Of a stretch of 64,000 bases of DNA, positions 18,999 through 29,475 are shown one piece after another. A program made the translations under genes and the position numbers. This stretch comes from Corynebacterium bouchesdurhonense (lineage in GTDB: Bacteria; Actinomycetota; Actinomycetes; Mycobacteriales; Mycobacteriaceae). The stretch is from the NCBI RefSeq assembly GCF_900078305.2, contig NZ_LT546028.1, forward strand, positions 296,947 to 360,946, given 5' to 3'. The notes beneath the pieces are model-generated. The model did not search any database and was not told the origin of the DNA. It was given only the letters and a program-made list of their open reading frames with translations. Positions within the stretch are counted from its first letter, which is position 1. Each line of letters opens with the position of its first letter.

Positions 18999-19811
18999 AT
19001 GACCAATTCCCAGAACCCGAACCGCGGCGCCAAGCGCGTGAAGCGCGTCGAAACCACCACCCGCACCGCCGCACCGGCCGCACCGGCCGCCCGCGGTGAG
19101 TCCGTGGCCTACGAGACTCGCGACGCCGACGACCACATCGGCCAGGAGGCCTGGATCGGCACCGATTCCACCGAGGTCTCCAACGGCAACGTCTCCTGGG
19201 GCGCGATCTTCGCCGGCGTGGTCACCTTCCTCGGCCTCATGATCCTGCTCGGCGTCGCCGCCGCGGCCATGGGCCTGCAGGGTACCTCCGGTGCCGCCAC
19301 CGGCATCTTCGCGCTGATCTCCCTGGCTGTCGCCTTCGCGGCCGCCGGCTACGTCTCCGGCGCACTCGGCGTGCGCGCCGGCCTGTTCCACGGCTTCGCC
19401 ACCTGGGCCACGTCCCTGATCGCCACCCTGGTGCTCACCGGCTGGCTGGGCGCCTCCATGATCGGTGGCCTCGGCTCCATCGTGGGCAACACCGTCGACA
19501 CCGTGGCCAATACCGCTGGCCAGGCCGCTAACGTCACCCGCCAGGACGCGGAGGACGCTTCCAACGCGGCCCGCGACAACGTCTCCCAGCAGGACGTGGA
19601 CAACGCCGCCGACCAGGCCCGCGACGCCGCCAACAACGCCGCCGACAAGGCCAAGGACGCCTACAACGAGTACTCCGACGACGCCGCCGAGGGCACCTGG
19701 TGGACCCTGGCCGGCCTGCTGATCGGTGCCGTCATCTCCGCACTGTGCGGTGCCGCAGGCGCTCGCTCCGTGCTCAACCGCGACAACCAGCAGCGCGTCG
19801 TGCGTAAGTAG
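18999..19811 (+). CDS. Membrane protein with Ala/Asp-rich helical tail
   Basis: 270-residue protein starting at ATG 18999 after AGAGGA. A polar Thr/Ala-rich N-terminus (1-60) precedes hydrophobic helices (about 65-95, 100-125, 130-165). An Ala/Asp/Asn-rich region of degenerate 11-mer type (about 175-230, repeats like ADQARDAANNAADKAKDAYNEY), typical of LEA- or apolipoprotein-like amphipathic helices, follows. A final hydrophobic segment (WTLAGLLIGAVISALCGAAGA) closes the protein. A stress or envelope role is plausible from this architecture, but no family was recognised. Confidence 0.8.
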   Translation: MTNSQNPNRGAKRVKRVETTTRTAAPAAPAARGESVAYETRDADDHIGQEAWIGTDSTEVSNGNVSWGAIFAGVVTFLGLMILLGVAAAAMGLQGTSGAATGIFALISLAVAFAAAGYVSGALGVRAGLFHGFATWATSLIATLVLTGWLGASMIGGLGSIVGNTVDTVANTAGQAANVTRQDAEDASNAARDNVSQQDVDNAADQARDAANNAADKAKDAYNEYSDDAAEGTWWTLAGLLIGAVISALCGAAGARSVLNRDNQQRVVRK

Positions 19812-19877
19812 GCACCGCCTTAACACCACGTAAGCGGCGCAAAGCTTCAGCCGCTTATACTCAGCCGCTTACACAAC

Positions 19878-19926
19878 GAAAGCCCGGCCGGGCGAGACCT
19901 CGAAGTCTCGCCCCGGCCGGGCTTTC
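19878..19926. terminator. Bidirectional terminator between convergent genes
   Basis: A long, almost perfect palindrome with arms GAAAGCCCGGCCGGGCGAGAC and its complement (one extra C) and a 6-base loop, lying between the convergent membrane protein gene and hspR. The long GC arms end in GAAAG/CTTTC, which suits termination in either direction, most likely for both transcripts. Confidence 0.88.
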
Positions 19927-19958
19927 ACCGTCCCGCGGGACTTGCCCAATCTGGGGTT

Positions 19959-20384
19959 CTACCCGCGGCCCCGGGAGCGTCGAGAAGCAAACGGCTCCCA
20001 AGCGACCACCGCGGTGGAGCGCGGCACGTGCACAAGCTCGCCGCCGCGGCGGTGCGACGAGAGGCGCTCGCGCAGCTCGGCGGACTGGTCGCGCTCCGCC
20101 TCGAGCTGGCCCTCGAGGGACTCGATGCGCTCGGTGAGCTCGATGATGGTCTTGATGCCGGCCAGGTTCACGCCCTCCTCCTGGGAGAGGTGCTGGATGC
20201 GCCGGAGCATGGTGATGTCGCGGGAGGAGTAGCGCCGCCCACCGCCGGGCGTGCGGGCCGGGGTGACCAGACCCATGCGGTCGTAGGTGCGCAGGGTCTG
20301 GGCGTGCATGCCGGTCAGCTCGGCGGCGACGGAGATGACGAAGTACTGCTCGCCCTCTCGAAGCTGCGTCTTGCGTTCATCCAT
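19959..20384 (-). CDS. hspR: Heat shock repressor HspR (MerR family)
   Basis: 141-residue MerR-type repressor that binds HAIR sites with DnaK as co-repressor. The winged HTH is at about 12-75 (FVISVAAELTGMHAQTLRTYDRMGLVTPARTPGGGRRYSSRDI), followed by a coiled coil (about 80-115: IESLEGQLEAERDQSAELRERL) and a basic tail. ATG 20384 is chosen over the GTG at 20393 because AGGAGG (about 20392-20398) is well spaced for it. It is the last gene of dnaK-grpE-dnaJ-hspR, the usual actinobacterial autoregulated operon. The C-terminus overlaps a copy of the dispersed motif (19979). Confidence 0.95.
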   Translation of the reverse strand: MDERKTQLREGEQYFVISVAAELTGMHAQTLRTYDRMGLVTPARTPGGGRRYSSRDITMLRRIQHLSQEEGVNLAGIKTIIELTERIESLEGQLEAERDQSAELRERLSSHRRGGELVHVPRSTAVVAWEPFASRRSRGRG

Positions 20385-20399
20385 TCCACTCACCTCCTT

Positions 20400-21590
20400 C
20401 TACTGGGCCCCGGCCCACCCGGCGCGCGGGTCAAAACCGGAGTCCTTCTCCGCCTGCGCGTAGGTGCGCAGGGCGCTCATGGCGCTGGCGTCCAGGTCCT
20501 TGGGCACGGCCACCTCCACCGTGACCAGCAAGTCACCGGCCCCGGTCTTGCGGGGGATGCCGCGGCCCTTCACGCGCAGGGTGCGGCCGTTCGGCGTGCC
20601 GGCCGGGATCTTCACCTTCACGGGCTTGTCCAGGGTGGGCACGGTCACCGCGGCGCCGAGCGCGAGCTCGCCGAAGGAGACGGGCACGGTCACCTCCAGG
20701 TCATCGCCGGAGCGGGTGAACACCTTGTCCCCGCGCACGCGCACGGTGACAAAGAGGTCCCCGGAGGGCGTGCCGTTCGGCCCCGCCTCGCCCTGGCCGG
20801 CGAGCCGGACCTTCTGCCCGTCCTCCACGCCGGCGGGGATCCGCACGGTGATGGAGCGGGTGCGGCGCACGGTGCCGGTGCCGCCGCAGGTGGGGCAGGG
20901 ATCCTCGATAACCTCGCCGGTTCCGCCGCAGTTCGTGCACGGCCGGGCCATGCCGAAGGAGCCGGAGTTTTCGCGCACGTACCCGGTGCCGGAGCACACG
21001 GGGCAGGTGGTGGTCTTGCCGGTGCGCGAGCCGGAGCCGTGGCAGTCGGTGCACGGGGCCTCGCCGGTGAGCTCCACCGGGAAGGTGGTGCCCTTGGCGG
21101 CCTCGCGGAAGTCGATTGTTATTTCGGTTTCGACGTCCGCCCCCCGCGACGGCCGCGCGTTCCTACCGCCAGCACCGCCGCCGCGGTTAAAGAAGCCACC
21201 GAGGATATCACCAAGGCCGCCGTCTCCAGTTTGTCCAGCCGCGCCTCCGAAGATGTCGGAGAGGTCGTCGACGTTGAAGTCGGTCCGCGTCGAGCGAAAC
21301 CCGCCCGGAAAGCCGGAACCACCTCCGAACCGCCCACCGAAGCCGCCGGAGCTGACCATGGACTTGAACTGGTCGTATTCCTTACGCTTCTCCTCGTCGC
21401 CGACCACGTCGTACGCCTCGGCGACGCGCTTGAACTTCTCCTCGGCCGCCTTGTCGCCTGGGTGGGAGTCGGGGTGGTTCTCGCGAGCGAGCTTGCGGTA
21501 CGCCTTCTTAATGTCCGTGGCGGACGCGCTCGAAGACACGCCGAGATCGCCGTAGTAGTCCTTGTTCGCCCATTCCTGTTGCATTGCCAT
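20400..21590 (-). CDS. dnaJ: Chaperone protein DnaJ (DnaJ1 type)
   Basis: 396-residue type I DnaJ. The J domain (about 10-75) has the HPD motif in [11 protein letters not shown]; then come a Gly/Phe-rich region ([16 protein letters not shown]), a zinc domain with four CxxCxGxG units ([32 protein letters not shown]), and C-terminal substrate-binding domains. It stimulates DnaK ATPase and delivers clients. AGGAGG precedes ATG 21590. It sits between grpE and hspR, with 15 bases to the hspR start, so it is co-transcribed. Confidence 0.97.
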   Translation of the reverse strand: MAMQQEWANKDYYGDLGVSSSASATDIKKAYRKLARENHPDSHPGDKAAEEKFKRVAEAYDVVGDEEKRKEYDQFKSMVSSGGFGGRFGGGSGFPGGFRSTRTDFNVDDLSDIFGGAAGQTGDGGLGDILGGFFNRGGGAGGRNARPSRGADVETEITIDFREAAKGTTFPVELTGEAPCTDCHGSGSRTGKTTTCPVCSGTGYVRENSGSFGMARPCTNCGGTGEVIEDPCPTCGGTGTVRRTRSITVRIPAGVEDGQKVRLAGQGEAGPNGTPSGDLFVTVRVRGDKVFTRSGDDLEVTVPVSFGELALGAAVTVPTLDKPVKVKIPAGTPNGRTLRVKGRGIPRKTGAGDLLVTVEVAVPKDLDASAMSALRTYAQAEKDSGFDPRAGWAGAQ

Positions 21591-21677
21591 GTCGCTTCCT
21601 CCTTTCTCAAGGTTCTAAAGGTAAAGCCGGGGCGAGCGGTAGTGCCGCTCGCTCCCGGCTACTTGGGGCTTGTTGCT

Positions 21678-22385
21678 TTACGACGCATCCTTCCCAGCGC
21701 CGCCACCAATAATCACCATCGCATTGCGCACGAGACGGTCGCCCATCTTGTAGCCCTTGCGAAGGACGGTGCCCACGACCTTCTCCTCGCCCTCGGAGAG
21801 GTCCTGCACAGCCTCGTGGATCTCCGGGTCGAAGGGCTCGCCCTCGGCCCCGAAGCTCTCGAGCTTCTGGCTGGCCAGCGCGCCACGGAGCTTGTCGGCG
21901 AAAGCCTTCAGGGGCCCTTCGGCGAGGTCTCCGTGCTGCTGCGCCAGATCGAGATCGTCGAGAAGCGGAAGCAGCTGCTCCGCGAACTTGGCCTTCGTCT
22001 GCTCCACGATGAGCGCGCGGTCGCGCTCCGTGCGGCGCCGGTAGTTGGCGTACTCGGCGCTGACGCGCTGGAGGTCCTCGGTGCGCTCGGCAAGCTGCAG
22101 CTCCACGTCGGAAACCGCACCGTCGCCGTCGGCGTCCGGGTTGGCGTCGCCGTACTCGCCGGCGAGCTCGGCCTGGACCGCGTCCTCGATCTCCGCGTCC
22201 GTCATGGTGGAGGCGGACGAGAGGGGGTCCTCGGCTTCCGGATCCTGCGCAGCCTCGAACGCCTCCGACTCGGCGGCCTCGTCCGCGAGGGACTCGGCGC
22301 GGTCCGGGGACACGTACTGCTCGTCCGTGTTCTCCGGCGCGCCCGGGTCGTTCGGCATCTGCGGGTTCACGTTCGGGTCAGTCAT
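21678..22385 (-). CDS. grpE: Nucleotide exchange factor GrpE
   Basis: 235-residue co-chaperone that releases ADP from DnaK. An acidic, disordered N-terminal extension (about 1-75, rich in Asp/Glu/Ala) precedes a long coiled coil (about 80-130: [23 protein letters not shown]) and the beta-domain ending with the GrpE signature around [24 protein letters not shown]. Somewhat longer than average because of the N-terminal extension. Start ATG 22385 with GGAAGG upstream; 45 bases after dnaK in the same operon. Confidence 0.96.
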   Translation of the reverse strand: MTDPNVNPQMPNDPGAPENTDEQYVSPDRAESLADEAAESEAFEAAQDPEAEDPLSSASTMTDAEIEDAVQAELAGEYGDANPDADGDGAVSDVELQLAERTEDLQRVSAEYANYRRRTERDRALIVEQTKAKFAEQLLPLLDDLDLAQQHGDLAEGPLKAFADKLRGALASQKLESFGAEGEPFDPEIHEAVQDLSEGEEKVVGTVLRKGYKMGDRLVRNAMVIIGGGAGKDAS

Positions 22386-22430
22386 GTCGTGTTCCCTTCC
22401 TTCTTGCTCGTCCTGGTTACGTGTTGTCGG

Positions 22431-24293
<1,863 letters not shown>

Positions 24294-24330
24294 AAAAGTT
24301 TGTTCCTCCTGTAAAGAGTGTTCGTTTCAA

Positions 24331-24351
24331 GTTGAAGCGCTCCGGCTCAAC
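24331..24351 (-). promoter_or_regulatory. HAIR-like HspR operator upstream of dnaK
   Basis: On the minus strand the site reads GTTGAGC, seven bases, CTTCAAC, an inverted repeat resembling the HAIR consensus CTTGAGT-N7-ACTCAAG. A -10-like TATAGT lies just upstream of it on the same strand (24364-24369), so HspR bound here would block initiation. A comparable site precedes clpB. Confidence 0.65.
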
Positions 24352-24499
24352 TTCACGGTGGCCACTATAGCAACCCTCGCGCCGCCATGAGCCTGGCGCA
24401 CTCAATGAGTACAACGAACCGTCAGCAAACTTGTTCCCGGTTCGCTCAACTTTCTTTTTCGCTCCTTTTTCACCATCGCGCGGAGGGCCCGTGAGCAGG

Positions 24500-24542
24500 A
24501 AAAACGCCCCCGTTGGCGCCGGGTGGCGGCCAAGGGGGCGTC
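24500..24542 (-). terminator. Rho-independent terminator of the secreted-protein gene
   Basis: Minus-strand stem ACGCCCCC-TTGGC pairing with GCCAA-GGGGGCGT, followed on the minus strand by TTTTT. It lies 19 bases past the stop of the gene at 24561. Its outer arm overlaps the G-rich flank of a dispersed-motif copy (24540). Confidence 0.88.
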
Positions 24543-24560
24543 GGCAAGCAATGCCCGAAA

Positions 24561-25736
24561 CTAGTGCAACTGCGCGATGAACTGGTCGTAGGCAGGGCGC
24601 AGGGCGAAGCCCACGGCGCCGCTAGCGAGCAGCGTGGCAACGAGGCCGAGCACCGAGACGATGACGAGGCCCTTCAGGTCCAGGTTGGAGGAGCCGGACA
24701 CCACCGAGCCGGATGCCGGGGTGAAGGCCTGGCCGTCCTGCGGCGCGGCGCAGTTGGTGAAGGCCGGGCGGGCGGTGAGGATCGGGGCGGTCACGGCCGG
24801 GCCGACCTCCTTGAATGCGGCCTTCGCGGCGGCGAGCACCTCGGACGGGCTGTAGCCCAGCACGAGGTCGATGCTCGGCTTCTTGCCGGCCTTGGTCAGC
24901 GCGTCCGCCAGCACGTCCTTGACCGGCACCTTCTTCAGCTCCGCCTTCGTGGCGGCCTGCACGGCGTCCTGCTTCAGGATGTTCTTGGCCACCGTCTCGG
25001 GGTCGATGCCGGAGGCGTTGATGGCGTCGGCGATGGTCTTCTGGGCGTCGATGTCGGTCTTGGCCAGCGCGTCGCCGAGGAGCTTCTCAATGTCCTTCTG
25101 CTTGAGGAAGTTGGCGAGGTACGCCTGGGTACCCTGGCGCAACAGCGCCAACGGGGAGAACCCCTTCAACGCCTCGGCGGTATCGAGGTTCTTGATCACC
25201 TCGTTGATCGGCAGCGACTTCAGCGCGGCCTGCACGTCCACATCAGCGGGGTCACCGATCGCCTGCGCCCAATCCACGGCCTCGACGATGTTTCCGAACT
25301 GGACGTTCTGCAGCGCCGCGTCCCAGTCGATGTTGTCAACAACGTCCTCGACGCCGATGTTCTCGATCGCCTTCGCAGCGCCGTACGGCAGCACCAGCTT
25401 GTACACGTCGATGCCGTAGAGGCCGCCGTTGGCCTGCGCCTCCTCCGGGGTCACGGTCACGGTCGCCGCGTCCAGCACCGGGTTCTCGGCGGCGCTGGCG
25501 AAGCCGTCCTTCAGCGTCTCGTTCTTGGTGTTCTCGGCCATCGCCTCGAACAGTGTCTTCCAGGCGGTGTTCAGCTTCTGCTGCTCACCCTCGCTGAAGG
25601 AGATGGTGCAGGTGCCCGATTCGGCGTTGTAGCTGGTGGTCCAGGCGCCGGCGGATGGCGCGGCCACAACGGCGCCGGAGACGGTTGCCATGGTGGCGAG
25701 CGTTGCCACCGCGATCTTGGGGCGGGAAACAGGCAT
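24561..25736 (-). CDS. Secreted, C-terminally anchored corynebacterial protein of unknown function
   Basis: 391 residues from ATG 25736 (AAAGG upstream). A signal peptide (MPVSRPKIAVATLATMATVS to about residue 31, AGA before WTTSYN) is followed by an Ala/Lys/Asp-rich helical ectodomain and a C-terminal transmembrane segment (about 355-380: GLVIVSVLGLVATLLASGAVGF). This suggests an exported protein held at the membrane. Two Cys (NAESGTCTIS and FTNCAAP) could form a disulfide. No enzymatic motif was seen. It is divergent from the AI-2E-family gene and has its own terminator at 24500-24542. Confidence 0.8.
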   Translation of the reverse strand: MPVSRPKIAVATLATMATVSGAVVAAPSAGAWTTSYNAESGTCTISFSEGEQQKLNTAWKTLFEAMAENTKNETLKDGFASAAENPVLDAATVTVTPEEAQANGGLYGIDVYKLVLPYGAAKAIENIGVEDVVDNIDWDAALQNVQFGNIVEAVDWAQAIGDPADVDVQAALKSLPINEVIKNLDTAEALKGFSPLALLRQGTQAYLANFLKQKDIEKLLGDALAKTDIDAQKTIADAINASGIDPETVAKNILKQDAVQAATKAELKKVPVKDVLADALTKAGKKPSIDLVLGYSPSEVLAAAKAAFKEVGPAVTAPILTARPAFTNCAAPQDGQAFTPASGSVVSGSSNLDLKGLVIVSVLGLVATLLASGAVGFALRPAYDQFIAQLH

Positions 25737-25879
25737 TTGGAAGACCTTTCTCAGGGCATTGCTAATCGACGCATACAAAGTAACACCCCTCCCCCACACG
25801 GTGACCGGGATCCAACTGCGATCATCCCGAGATGGGTCCGTGACCGGAATATTTGGTGTTATCTGGCAAGATAGCGCGG

Positions 25880-27343
25880 GTGACAAACGACAAGAACACG
25901 GATTACGTGGGCGCGCTCGACACCACCGTCGACGCCATCCAAATGATGCCCACTCCCGCCGACGCCGCGCAGGAGCTCTCCGGCGAGCCCATCGACCGCG
26001 GCGACGTCATCGCCGCCGACGGCCGCACCGCCGCCGCCTGGGCGCTTCGCTTCATCATCGTGGTCGCCGCCTCCGCGGTGCTGCTCTACCTGCTCAAGTA
26101 CGTCTGGTTCGGCCTCCTGCCGATCCTGCTCGCCCTCATCGTGTGCACCGTGCTGTGGCCGCCGGTGCGCTGGCTGCGCCGCCACAAGGTGCCCGCCGCG
26201 CTGGCCGTGCTCCTGGTGATCGTCGGCTTCTTCGGCATCATCATCGGCATCTTCTCCGCCATGGCGCCGCTGGTGCGCACCCAGAGCGTGCAGCTGTGGG
26301 ACCAGGCCGAGCAGGGCGTGAACCAGATCCTGGACTGGCTGGACCAGCGCGTGGACTCGGAGATCATTGACCCGGACCGCATCCAGCAGGGCATCGACCA
26401 GATCACCTCCTTTGCCAAGGGCCAGGCCTCCAACATCGCCTCCGGCGTGTTCTCCGGCATCGGCGTGATCGCCTCGCTGGGCACCACGCTGGCGCTGACC
26501 TTGATCCTCACCTTCTTCTTCCTCAAGGACGGGGACCGCTTCCTGCCGTGGCTGCGCAAGTACACCGGCGTGCGCGCAGGCTGGCACCTCACCGAGGTGC
26601 TCATGCGCTCCTGGAACACGCTGTCCGGCTTCATCCGCACGCAGGCGATCGTGTCCGCGGTGGACGGCATCTTCATCGGCATCGGCCTGATCTTCCTCAA
26701 GGTGCCGCTGTGGCCGGTGCTCGCCGTGCTCACCTTCTTCGGCGGCTTCATCCCCATTGTGGGTGCCTTCACCGCCGGCGCCCTGGCCGTGATTGTGGCC
26801 CTGGTGTCCAACGGATTCTGGAACGCCATCTTCGTGCTGCTGCTGATCATCGCCGTGCAGCAGATCGAGGGCAACGTGCTCCAGCCCATCCTGCAGTCCC
26901 GCGCCATGGGCCTGCACGCCGCCATCGTGCTTTTGGCCGTGGCCCTCGGCGGCACCCTCTTCGGCATCGTGGGCGCGTTCCTCGCCGTGCCGGTGGCGGC
27001 CGTCATCGCCGTGTGGCTGCGCTACTGGGCGGAGATGGTCTCCCTGCGGGCGGGCGAGATCACCGCCGACGACATCCAGATAGCCACCCAGCAGAGCCAG
27101 ACCATGGACTCCAAGGAGGCCTTCATGGCCGTGCGCCGCCACATGGCCAAGATGGCCAAGCGCGAAAAGGTCTCCATCGACGCCCCGGTGAAGGATTCGC
27201 TGGGCTCCACCCGCGTCCCGCTGGCCAAGGACACCCCGACCAAGCGCTACGACGAGGAGGCACCGGGCGAGACGCGCGCCATCGATCCGTCGGAAAGCAG
27301 CGACAAGGACCGCCAGCGCCAGCTGGAGAACGACGACGTGTAG
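25880..27343 (+). CDS. AI-2E family transporter (YdiK/PerM-like permease)
   Basis: About 487-residue integral membrane protein of the AI-2 exporter (DUF20) family, with eight hydrophobic segments. Characteristic features are FGLLPILLALIVCTVLWPPV near the N-terminus, a long amphipathic middle part (about 120-180), LTLILTFFFLKDG, GGFIPIVGAFTAGALAVIVAL, and EGNVLQPILQSRAMGLHA, the family signature. A polar cytosolic tail of about 90 residues follows. Family members move small molecules or ions; the substrate is not predictable. Start GTG 25880 is provisional, since no clear ribosome binding site is seen and GTG 25853 is also in frame. Confidence 0.9.
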   Translation: MTNDKNTDYVGALDTTVDAIQMMPTPADAAQELSGEPIDRGDVIAADGRTAAAWALRFIIVVAASAVLLYLLKYVWFGLLPILLALIVCTVLWPPVRWLRRHKVPAALAVLLVIVGFFGIIIGIFSAMAPLVRTQSVQLWDQAEQGVNQILDWLDQRVDSEIIDPDRIQQGIDQITSFAKGQASNIASGVFSGIGVIASLGTTLALTLILTFFFLKDGDRFLPWLRKYTGVRAGWHLTEVLMRSWNTLSGFIRTQAIVSAVDGIFIGIGLIFLKVPLWPVLAVLTFFGGFIPIVGAFTAGALAVIVALVSNGFWNAIFVLLLIIAVQQIEGNVLQPILQSRAMGLHAAIVLLAVALGGTLFGIVGAFLAVPVAAVIAVWLRYWAEMVSLRAGEITADDIQIATQQSQTMDSKEAFMAVRRHMAKMAKREKVSIDAPVKDSLGSTRVPLAKDTPTKRYDEEAPGETRAIDPSESSDKDRQRQLENDDV

Positions 27344-27388
27344 CGGGCGCGCAAAACGCGCTCCGCGATTTTTACGTACGGTGGTGGC

Positions 27389-27913
27389 ATGGCTGATTTG
27401 AACAACAAGAAGATCGCAATCATCTCCACCAACGGTTTCGAGGACTCCGAGCTCACCTCCCCGAAGGAGGCCGTGGAGGCCGCCGGCGCCACCACCCACG
27501 TGCTCTCCACCGAGAGCGGCGAGATCGAGGGCAAGAAGGGCACCAAGGTCGCTGTCGACGGCACCACCGCCGACGCGAACGCCTCCGATTACGACGCGCT
27601 TATCCTCCCCGGCGGCACCGTCAACGCCGACACCATCCGCACCGACGAGGATGCCGTTGCGCTGGTAAAGGCCTTCCGCGAGGCGGGTAAGCCGATCGGC
27701 GTGATCTGCCACGGCGGCTGGATCCTCACCGAGGCCGACCTGCTCGAGGGTGTGAAGCTCACCTCCGTGAAGAACGTGAAGACCGACCTGGTCAACGCCG
27801 GTGCGAACTGGGTTGATGAGGAGGTTGTGGTGGCCGACGGCTTCATCTCCTCCCGTACCCCGGACGACCTGCCGGCGTTCAACAAGGCGCTGGTGGAGGA
27901 GTTCTCCAAGTAA
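27389..27913 (+). CDS. PfpI/DJ-1 family protein (YhbO-like)
   Basis: 174-residue cytoplasmic protein of the DJ-1/PfpI superfamily. The nucleophile elbow contains Cys107-His108 (GVICHGGW), with Glu18 (GFEDSEL) as the acidic partner, the arrangement of YhbO/PfpI proteins involved in glyoxal or protein-damage repair. ATG 27389 follows a short spacer after the AI-2E-family gene (45 bases), so shared transcription is possible. A stem-loop terminator follows at 27927. The precise activity (deglycase, chaperone or peptidase) is not settled for this family. Confidence 0.92.
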   Translation: MADLNNKKIAIISTNGFEDSELTSPKEAVEAAGATTHVLSTESGEIEGKKGTKVAVDGTTADANASDYDALILPGGTVNADTIRTDEDAVALVKAFREAGKPIGVICHGGWILTEADLLEGVKLTSVKNVKTDLVNAGANWVDEEVVVADGFISSRTPDDLPAFNKALVEEFSK

Positions 27914-27926
27914 CTCCCCTGACAGC

Positions 27927-27957
27927 AATGCCTGCTAGCAGCCCGCTAGCAGGCATT
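27927..27957. terminator. Bidirectional terminator between convergent genes
   Basis: Stem ATGCCTGCTAG / CTAGCAGGCAT with a short loop, followed by TTTTC on the plus strand. It lies between the PfpI-like gene and the convergent HhH-GPD gene at the end of the cys cluster. Confidence 0.88.
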
Positions 27958-27958
27958 T

Positions 27959-28558
27959 TCATTTGCGCAGCGCCGCGCGCACAAGGCGGGCCGCGAAGTG
28001 TGGGAGGTCCTCGCCCTGCTCCCCCGTCTCACCGCGCTCCACCAGCGCGGCCAGGGCCTCCGGGTCCGCGGGCAAGCCCAGCGCCTCAGCACCGGCCAGG
28101 GCCTTGTTGTCGAAGACGGGCGCCAGTTCCGGCCACACCCCCTGCGCCTCGCGGGCGAACATGGTGGCGCAGGCGGGGCCGACGCCGTCGAAGACCTCGA
28201 GCGATGCCGGGGCGGCGTCGCGGAGGGTGCGGAGGTCGGCGCTGTGGGCGTCGATAAGCAATGCGCTCATGGCTTTGAGACGCGTGGCGGTGGACTCGTC
28301 GTAGCGCTTGTAGCCGGTCCGGCCGAAGATGCGGATGAGCTCGGCGCGGGGCGCGTCGCGGAGGGCCTCGGGGGAGGTGAGGCCCGCGGCGAAGAGCCCG
28401 CGCGCGGCCTCGACGGCCACCTCGGCGCGGATCGGCTTCGCCTGCAGCATGCACAGGACAAGCAGCTGGAAGAGCGGGCCGGGGGCGTCCGCGAGCTCGA
28501 TGCCCGCCTCCTCCGCGAAGGTCTTACGCACGGGCCGCCACTGCCGGCTCGGAGGCAT
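27959..28558 (-). CDS. HhH-GPD-like DNA repair protein lacking an Fe-S cluster
   Basis: About 199 residues, related to endonuclease III/HhH-GPD glycosylases. The fold regions align (PLFQLLVLCMLQAKPIRAEVA; hairpin FDGVGPACATMF; catalytic-loop PVFDNKALAGAEALGLP with the conserved Asp). The C-terminal four-Cys iron-sulfur loop of Nth is absent. Members of this branch are annotated only as endonuclease-like and may act on unusual base damage. Start is uncertain: ATG 28558 overlaps cysZ by 35 bases, GTG 28531 by 8. It follows cysZ and may be co-transcribed. Confidence 0.72.
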   Translation of the reverse strand: MPPSRQWRPVRKTFAEEAGIELADAPGPLFQLLVLCMLQAKPIRAEVAVEAARGLFAAGLTSPEALRDAPRAELIRIFGRTGYKRYDESTATRLKAMSALLIDAHSADLRTLRDAAPASLEVFDGVGPACATMFAREAQGVWPELAPVFDNKALAGAEALGLPADPEALAALVERGETGEQGEDLPHFAARLVRAALRK

Positions 28559-29474
28559 CCACGATGGTCACGCGCTCGGAACCCTCCTTCTCGGAGGCCG
28601 CGCGGGAGTTCGCCCGCGCCGTGACCGCGCCGCGCCAGGACAGGATGGCGCCGATGGCCAGCACCAGCACACGCACCACCCAGAGGTTCTGGTCAAGGCC
28701 CACGGCCGCCAGCACCACCGGCAGGTTCAACGCCAGGATGAGTGAGCCGACGAAGCCGCCGAGCAGGATCGGGTTCATGCGGGTGACCAGCCAGGCGGCC
28801 AGGGGCGCGGCGATCATGCCGCCGGCCAGCAGCGCCAGCACGGCCGCGAGGTTGGCGGTGAGGTCCTCCCACATGCCGATGGCGAAGCCGGCGGTGGCGG
28901 CGGCGGTGACCAGGAACTCGGCGGTGTTCACGGTGCCCACGATGCGCCGCGGTTCGCTGCGCCCCGCGGCCATGAGCGTGGAGGTGGTCACGGGGCCCCA
29001 CCCGCCGCCGCCGGCCGCGTCGACAAAGCCGCCGAAGAGGCCCAGGCCGCCCAGGAAGGCCTTGGAGTGGGGCGTATCCCCCGCCTTGCGCTTGGTCAGC
29101 CCGCGCGCGAAACGCAGCATCAGGTTCAGGCCGATCAGCGCCAGGATCAGGGACATCAGGGGCTTCGCGGACGCCATGGACAGTTTTGAGAGCACGGTCG
29201 CACCGGCGAACGAGCCGATGGCGCCCGGGATGCCGATGGCGGCCACCGTCTTCCAGTCCACGTTGCCGAAGCGGGTGTGGGAGATACCGGACACCAGGGT
29301 GGTGCCCAGCTCGGCCGTGTGCACCACGGCGGATGCGGCGGCCGGGGTCAGCCCCGCCAGCGCGATCAGCATGGTGGTGGAGGTGACGCCGAAGCCCATG
29401 CCCAACCCTCCGTCCACAAGTTGAGCCGCCAGGCCAGCCACCGCAATAATCAGCAGCGTTGTCAGGTTGCGCAT
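28524..29474 (-). CDS. cysZ: TauE/SafE family permease, CysZ-like sulfate importer
   Basis: 316-residue membrane protein with about eight helices and the TauE/SafE (DUF81) pattern: GLGMGFGVTSTTML, an internal repeat near AAGGGGWGPVTTSTLM, and RIVGTVNTAEFLV. In C. glutamicum the last gene of the cys cluster, cysZ, has this architecture and is the sulfate permease, so sulfate uptake is the best-supported role from synteny. GGAGG precedes ATG 29474, and the cysY stop is one base upstream, implying tight coupling. The family also includes sulfonate and sulfite exporters. Confidence 0.88.
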   Translation of the reverse strand: MRNLTTLLIIAVAGLAAQLVDGGLGMGFGVTSTTMLIALAGLTPAAASAVVHTAELGTTLVSGISHTRFGNVDWKTVAAIGIPGAIGSFAGATVLSKLSMASAKPLMSLILALIGLNLMLRFARGLTKRKAGDTPHSKAFLGGLGLFGGFVDAAGGGGWGPVTTSTLMAAGRSEPRRIVGTVNTAEFLVTAAATAGFAIGMWEDLTANLAAVLALLAGGMIAAPLAAWLVTRMNPILLGGFVGSLILALNLPVVLAAVGLDQNLWVVRVLVLAIGAILSWRGAVTARANSRAASEKEGSERVTIVDASEPAVAARA

Positions 29475-29475
29475 G

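Noticed and set aside
25763..25772. GCTAATCGAC near the start of the secreted-protein gene as a motif copy
   Set aside because: One fixed base differs; kept out of the count to stay strict.
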